This document shows positions 13,554 through 16,527 of a DNA stretch of 16,527 bases, one piece after another. The position numbers were made by a program, and so were the translations under genes. Position 1 is the first letter of the stretch, and every line of letters starts with the position of its first letter. Below the pieces are notes generated by a model. That model did not search any database, was not told the DNA's origin, and saw only the letters and a list, made by a program, of their open reading frames with translations. This DNA comes from JBKPDV01 sp046728075. Its GTDB lineage: Bacteria > Acidobacteriota > Thermoanaerobaculia > UBA5066 > Gp7-AA6. The DNA is taken from assembly GCA_046728075.1 (NCBI GenBank), contig JBKPDV010000020.1, forward strand, positions 1 through 16,527, in the 5' to 3' direction.

Positions 13554-13703
13554 GGGCCGCTCTGGGAGCCGATGTGCTACGCCCAGATCGGGGGCCTGAC
13601 CGCGGCGACCTTCATTACGCTTCTCCTCGTCCCGGTGATCTACGCGATCTTCGTGTGGGACTTGAAGATCGTGAAGTGGGAGAAGGTCTCCGAGCAGGCG
13701 TGA
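13554..13703 (+). pseudogene. C-terminal tail of an RND efflux transporter
   Basis: In a different frame from the preceding fragment, the sequence reads GPLWEPMCYAQIGGL, then FITLLLVPVIYAIFVWDL and IVKWEKVSEQA, then TGA. This is the last transmembrane helix and cytoplasmic end of an AcrB/CusA-type RND pump, which is normally about 1,000 residues; only 49 remain. It directly abuts the sensor-type segment, so a deletion appears to have joined two unrelated genes. An ATG at 13572 could in principle start a 43-residue peptide. Confidence 0.75.
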
Positions 13704-13719
13704 CACGGGAGCCCCTCAC

Positions 13720-15102
13720 GTGAACCCTTCGTACGATCTCGTCGTCATCGGTTCGGGTCCCGCCGGGCAGAAGGGAGCGATTGCCGCCGCGAAGCTCGGC
13801 AAGAAGGTCGCCGTGGTCGACCGCAAGGAAATGGTCGGCGGTGTCTCGCTCCACACCGGCACGATCCCCTCGAAGACGCTCCGCGAGGCGATCCTCTACT
13901 TGACAGGCTTTCGGGAGCGGACGTTCTACGGACGCGATTACGCGCTGAAGGAGTCGATCTCCGTCTCCGACCTCGCGTTCCGCATCCAGTCCGTCCGGGC
14001 GCGGGAGCTCGAAGTCATTCGGGCGCAGTTGAAGCGCAACGGTGTCATGACCTACCACGGGGACGCTCGCTTTCTCGACCCGCACACGGTCGAGATCGAC
14101 TCCGGCGACGGAAAGACCGTGGTATCGGGCGAGCACATCCTGATCGCCTGCGGCACGCGGCCCGCGCACAGCCCGACCGTGCCGCTCGACGGCAAGCGCG
14201 TCATCGACTCGGATCAGCTCCGCGGGGCGGAGCGTCTTCCCAGGGAGGTCGTGGTCGTGGGAGCGGGCGTCATCGGCCTCGAGTACGCCTCGATGTTCAC
14301 GGCGTTGAACATCAAGGTGACCATCGTCGAGCAGCGCTCGACGGTGCTCGACTTCGTGGACCGGGAGATCATCGAATCGCTCCTCTATTTCATGCGGGAG
14401 CGCGGGGCGACCTTCCGGCTAGGGGAAAAGGTCGTGTCCGTCGGGTACGACGAGAAGAACCGCGTTGTCGCGAAGCTCGAGAGCGGCAAGGAGGTCCACG
14501 GCGACGGCCTCCTCTACGTCGTCGGGCGCCAGACCAACGCCGACCGGCTGAACCTCGCCGCGGCGGGCCTGACCGCGGACGAGCGCGGGCGCATCTCCGT
14601 AGACGCCGGCTACCGGACCTCCGTACCGCACATCTTCGCGGCGGGAGACGTGATCGGGTTCCCGGCGCTCGCCTCCACCTCGATGGAGCAGGGGCGCCTG
14701 GCGGTCTGCGGAATGTTCGGCGTGGCGTGCGTCAGCCGGCCCGAGTCGATTCCCTACGGCATCTACACGATCCCCGAGATCTCCATGGTTGGCGCGACCG
14801 AGCAGGAGCTGACGGAGAAGAAAATCCCCTACGAAGTCGGCCGCGCCAAGCACGTCGAGCTCGCCAAGGGGCAGATGATGGGGGTCGACATCGGTCAGCT
14901 AAAGGTCCTCTTCGACCCGAAGACTTTGAAGCTCCTGGGCGTGCACGCGATCGGCGAGGGAGCGACCGAGATCATCCACATCGGCCAGGCCGTGCTCGCC
15001 TTCGGCGGCACCATCGAGTACTTCCGCGACACCGTCTTCAACTACCCGACCTTCGCCGAGGCCTACAAGGTCGCCGGCCTGGACGGCTTAAACAAGCTCT
15101 GA
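13720..15102 (+). CDS. sthA: Soluble pyridine nucleotide transhydrogenase (Si-specific)
   Basis: The protein is 460 residues long with a GTG start 16 bases after the RND remnant; only a weak GGGAG is found upstream, but the protein begins where the family begins (SYDLVVIGSGPAGQKGA). The FAD site is G11-S-G-P-A-G16 and the NAD(P) site GAGVIG is at 181-186. FAAGDVIGFPALASTSMEQGR is the second FAD contact, and the C-terminal dimer domain ends HIGQAVLAFGGTIEYFRDTVFNYPTFAEAYKVA in two adjoining parts. The segment HTGTIPSKTLRE lacks the redox cysteine pair of dihydrolipoamide dehydrogenase and glutathione reductase, which separates SthA from them. It transfers hydride between NADPH and NAD+ in the cytoplasm, usually to remove surplus NADPH. 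Length fits (E. coli SthA is 466). Confidence 0.92.
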   Translation: MNPSYDLVVIGSGPAGQKGAIAAAKLGKKVAVVDRKEMVGGVSLHTGTIPSKTLREAILYLTGFRERTFYGRDYALKESISVSDLAFRIQSVRARELEVIRAQLKRNGVMTYHGDARFLDPHTVEIDSGDGKTVVSGEHILIACGTRPAHSPTVPLDGKRVIDSDQLRGAERLPREVVVVGAGVIGLEYASMFTALNIKVTIVEQRSTVLDFVDREIIESLLYFMRERGATFRLGEKVVSVGYDEKNRVVAKLESGKEVHGDGLLYVVGRQTNADRLNLAAAGLTADERGRISVDAGYRTSVPHIFAAGDVIGFPALASTSMEQGRLAVCGMFGVACVSRPESIPYGIYTIPEISMVGATEQELTEKKIPYEVGRAKHVELAKGQMMGVDIGQLKVLFDPKTLKLLGVHAIGEGATEIIHIGQAVLAFGGTIEYFRDTVFNYPTFAEAYKVAGLDGLNKL

Positions 15103-15138
15103 CACGCCGATCCGGCGCCATGGAGTTCGAGTGCGACG

Positions 15139-15276
15139 TCACAATTTGGCCGGAAATTGTTTGATGATCGCTCCGCTCAGCATGCCGGCCATTCTGAGAA
15201 TCTGTTCATGGGCCCTCTCGTAGGCTGCCACGTCCGCTCTCCAGTCCTGGCTCGGCCGCGCCTCGCTTGGCTCGCC
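15139..15276 (-). CDS. Small hypothetical protein or C-terminal fragment
   Basis: The reverse strand reads SQDWRADVAAYERAHE, then QILRMAGMLSGAIIKQFPAKL and a stop. The composition and helical pattern look like a genuine small protein, and I have an impression of similar small proteins in soil bacteria, but I cannot name the family. The same frame stays open back to an ATG ending at 15345, giving 68 residues; that upstream part overlaps, in another frame, a piece of an ECF sigma gene and is probably not native. The authentic start seems lost, so this may be a fragment rather than a working gene. Confidence 0.4.
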   Translation of the reverse strand, partial: GEPSEARPSQDWRADVAAYERAHEQILRMAGMLSGAIIKQFPAKL

Positions 15277-15346
15277 CCGCAAATTGATCGAGGTTCCGAT
15301 ACGCCCGGAGGAAAGCCTCCTGAACGATATCGGCCGCTTCCTCATC
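15260..15346 (-). pseudogene. ECF sigma factor region 2 fragment
   Basis: The reverse strand encodes DEEAADIVQEAFLRAYRNLDQFAGRA, split here as DEEAADIVQEAF and LRAYRNLDQF. This is the conserved core of sigma-70 region 2 in ECF sigma factors, used for core RNA polymerase and -10 binding. Nothing resembling the rest of region 2 precedes it, and neither the linker nor region 4 follows; the frame ends at a TGA after EGP. Only about 27 residues of a protein of about 180 remain. Confidence 0.55.
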
Positions 15347-15446
15347 AGTAGGAGAGCTCGAACCGCAGCGCCACCGCCAGGGCGTTATCCGTGGCGGGTC
15401 GCCGCCGCCGCGGATGATAGTGTCACCGCAAGAGAAAGGAGCCGCG

Positions 15447-15599
15447 ATGGCTGGAAAAGCGAGGCGGACGACTCACCGCAGTGTTTCGGGAAAGAAGCTT
15501 TACGCCGTGCGTGACGCCAAAGGGCGTTTCAAGGACATTCAGACTTATGAACGCGCTCACCGCGCCGACCTGAAGCGAAAGGCGAAGGCCGAGAAGTAG
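15447..15599 (+). CDS. Small basic hypothetical protein
   Basis: The protein is 50 residues long, starting at the ATG at 15447 with AAAGGAG six bases before it; an in-frame ATG at 15414 lacks a site. It is very rich in Lys and Arg (GKARRTTHRSVSGKKLY; AHRADLKRKAKAEK) with a central YAVRDAKGRFKDIQTYERAH. No signal, membrane helix or cysteine is present. A nucleic-acid-binding role is suggested only by charge. The good ribosome site and clean boundaries favour a real gene. No operon partner: the gap on each side is over 100 bases. Confidence 0.7.
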   Translation: MAGKARRTTHRSVSGKKLYAVRDAKGRFKDIQTYERAHRADLKRKAKAEK

Positions 15600-15706
15600 C
15601 CCCAAAAACGCACCGGCTCGAGAAGTCGTCTTCGAACACACGGCAGCGGACTTCGGGCACGCGGTCGAGATCGACCCCTTTTTCAGGAGTTAGCTAACAT
15701 CGCGCG

Positions 15707-16527
15707 GTGCGGCGCGTCGATCTGGCCAGTCCGGTGTTCAAGGCAGACTCGTATCTGTTTTACGCGCGCTTACGGGCAGAGGAGCCGGTTTGTCCCGTCG
15801 TCCTGCCCGACAAACAGGTGGTTTGGCTCATCACCCGGTACGACGACGTGGCGATGGTCTTGAAGGACGAGCGCTTCGCGAAGGACAGGACGCGAGCCCT
15901 GGCGCCCGAACAGATGAAGAAACAGCCGTGGGTCCCTGCGATGTTCCAGCCCCTGACGCGAAACATGCTCGACCTGGATCCTCCCGATCACACGCGCCTG
16001 CGCGCCCTGGTCCAGAAGGCCTTCACGCCTCGAGTCGTCGAGCAGGTCCGGGAGCGCATCCGGAAGCTCACGGAGGACCTCCTCGACCGTGCGATCGAGC
16101 GCGGACGAATGGACCTGGTCCGCGATTACGCGTTACCGATACCGACGACGATCATCGCGGAGATGCTGGGTGTTCCGGTCGAGGATCGGCACAAGTTTCA
16201 TCGCTGGTCGCGCAACATCGTCCAATCCAACCCGTCCGGCTGGCGAATGATCCGAGCCATCCCGGGCGCCGTGATGTTCCTGCGGTACATTCGCAAGCTC
16301 TTGAAGGTGCGCCGGGCTCAGCCTGAGGACGATCTCGTAAGCGCCCTGGTTCAGGTCGAGGAAGCAGGCGACCAGCTGAGCGAGGACGAGCTCCTGGCAA
16401 TGGTTTTTCTTCTTCTCATTGCCGGGCACGAGACGACGGTCAATCTCATCGGGAACGGCACGCTGGCCTTGCTCGAGCATCCCGACCAGATGGAGAAGCT
16501 GCGAAAGGATCCGGAGCTCATCAAGCC
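15707..16527 (+). CDS. Cytochrome P450, 5' part (continues past window)
   Basis: The frame is open from a TAA at 15695-15697 to the window end, 273 codons. The GTG at 15707 is the first possible start; AGGAG at 15685-15689 is further away (17 bases) than usual. The N-terminus (VDLASPVFKADSYLFYARLR) is that of a soluble bacterial P450. The C-helix motif DPPDHTRLRALVQKAFTP is at 91-108, and the I-helix oxygen-activation motif is LLLIAGHETTVNLIGN, with Ala239-Gly240-x-Glu242-Thr243. The K-helix ExxR and the heme-cysteine loop lie beyond the window, so activity cannot be judged. It is similar in style to CYP107-type enzymes. The substrate is unknown, and no ferredoxin or reductase partner is visible here. 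Confidence 0.9.
   Translation, partial: MRRVDLASPVFKADSYLFYARLRAEEPVCPVVLPDKQVVWLITRYDDVAMVLKDERFAKDRTRALAPEQMKKQPWVPAMFQPLTRNMLDLDPPDHTRLRALVQKAFTPRVVEQVRERIRKLTEDLLDRAIERGRMDLVRDYALPIPTTIIAEMLGVPVEDRHKFHRWSRNIVQSNPSGWRMIRAIPGAVMFLRYIRKLLKVRRAQPEDDLVSALVQVEEAGDQLSEDELLAMVFLLLIAGHETTVNLIGNGTLALLEHPDQMEKLRKDPELIK

Noticed and set aside
13720..15102. Dihydrolipoamide dehydrogenase or mercuric reductase
   Set aside because: The redox cysteine pair is absent (HTGTIPSK), and the C-terminal dimer segment matches the soluble transhydrogenase.
15609..15693. Open frame reading EVVFEHTAADFGHAVEIDPF before the P450
   Set aside because: It has a coding look but is only about 25 codons, with no start and no recognised family; too little to call even a fragment.

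Overview
The window is GC-rich bacterial DNA, probably from a Gram-negative soil-type organism. Evidence for an outer membrane is a DUF3943 beta-barrel protein, a Phenol_MetA_deg barrel remnant, an RND efflux fragment and two lipoprotein signals. The gene mix (DUF4136, DUF3943, LysM mini-protein, GlsB/YmgE, small basic protein) would suit an Acidobacteriota-like lineage, but that is inference from flavour, not from a marker gene. No rRNA, tRNA, CRISPR array, transposase or integrase was seen. The window opens inside a GC-only hairpin attached to a 72-bp repeat that recurs at 4505-4576, so the left edge is probably an assembly break in a repeat.

Layout. 1-107: repeat copy 1. 458-2419 (-): large outer-membrane protein with a DUF3943 core. 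2439-3138 (-): remains of two genes, a Phenol_MetA_deg channel and a DUF4136 lipoprotein, fused by a deletion and each also frameshifted. 3400-4777 (+): lower-GC patch with a cysteine-rich reading-frame remnant and an unrecognised secreted protein whose C-terminus is read out of repeat copy 2. 4918-9446 (+): probable five-gene unit of alpha/beta hydrolase, class C beta-lactamase-type serine hydrolase (ATGA-coupled), aldo/keto reductase, F420/NADP-type reductase and cupin, closed by a strong two-way terminator at 9600-9644. 9663-11241 (-): envelope/stress group of lipoprotein, LysM protein and a helical protein fused in frame to GlsB/YmgE. 11476-13047 (-): FAD aromatic hydroxylase. 13235-13703 (+): sensor-type membrane fragment next to an RND pump tail. 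13720-15102 (+): SthA-type transhydrogenase. 15139-15415 (-): small gene fragments including an ECF sigma region-2 piece. 15447-15599 (+): 50-aa basic protein. 15707-end (+): cytochrome P450 cut by the window end.

How it fits together. The forward unit and the flanking monooxygenase and P450 look like small-molecule oxidation/hydrolysis chemistry, with SthA able to rebalance NADPH/NADH; no substrate can be read from the sequence. The reverse group at 9.6-11.2 kb looks like envelope-stress housekeeping. I see no convincing new defence or mobile system. The most distinctive features are the gaps between intact genes, several of which hold recognisable scraps of other genes, the hairpin-bearing repeat that ends one gene, and two unusual fusions (OmpA-like barrel + DUF3943; helical protein + GlsB).
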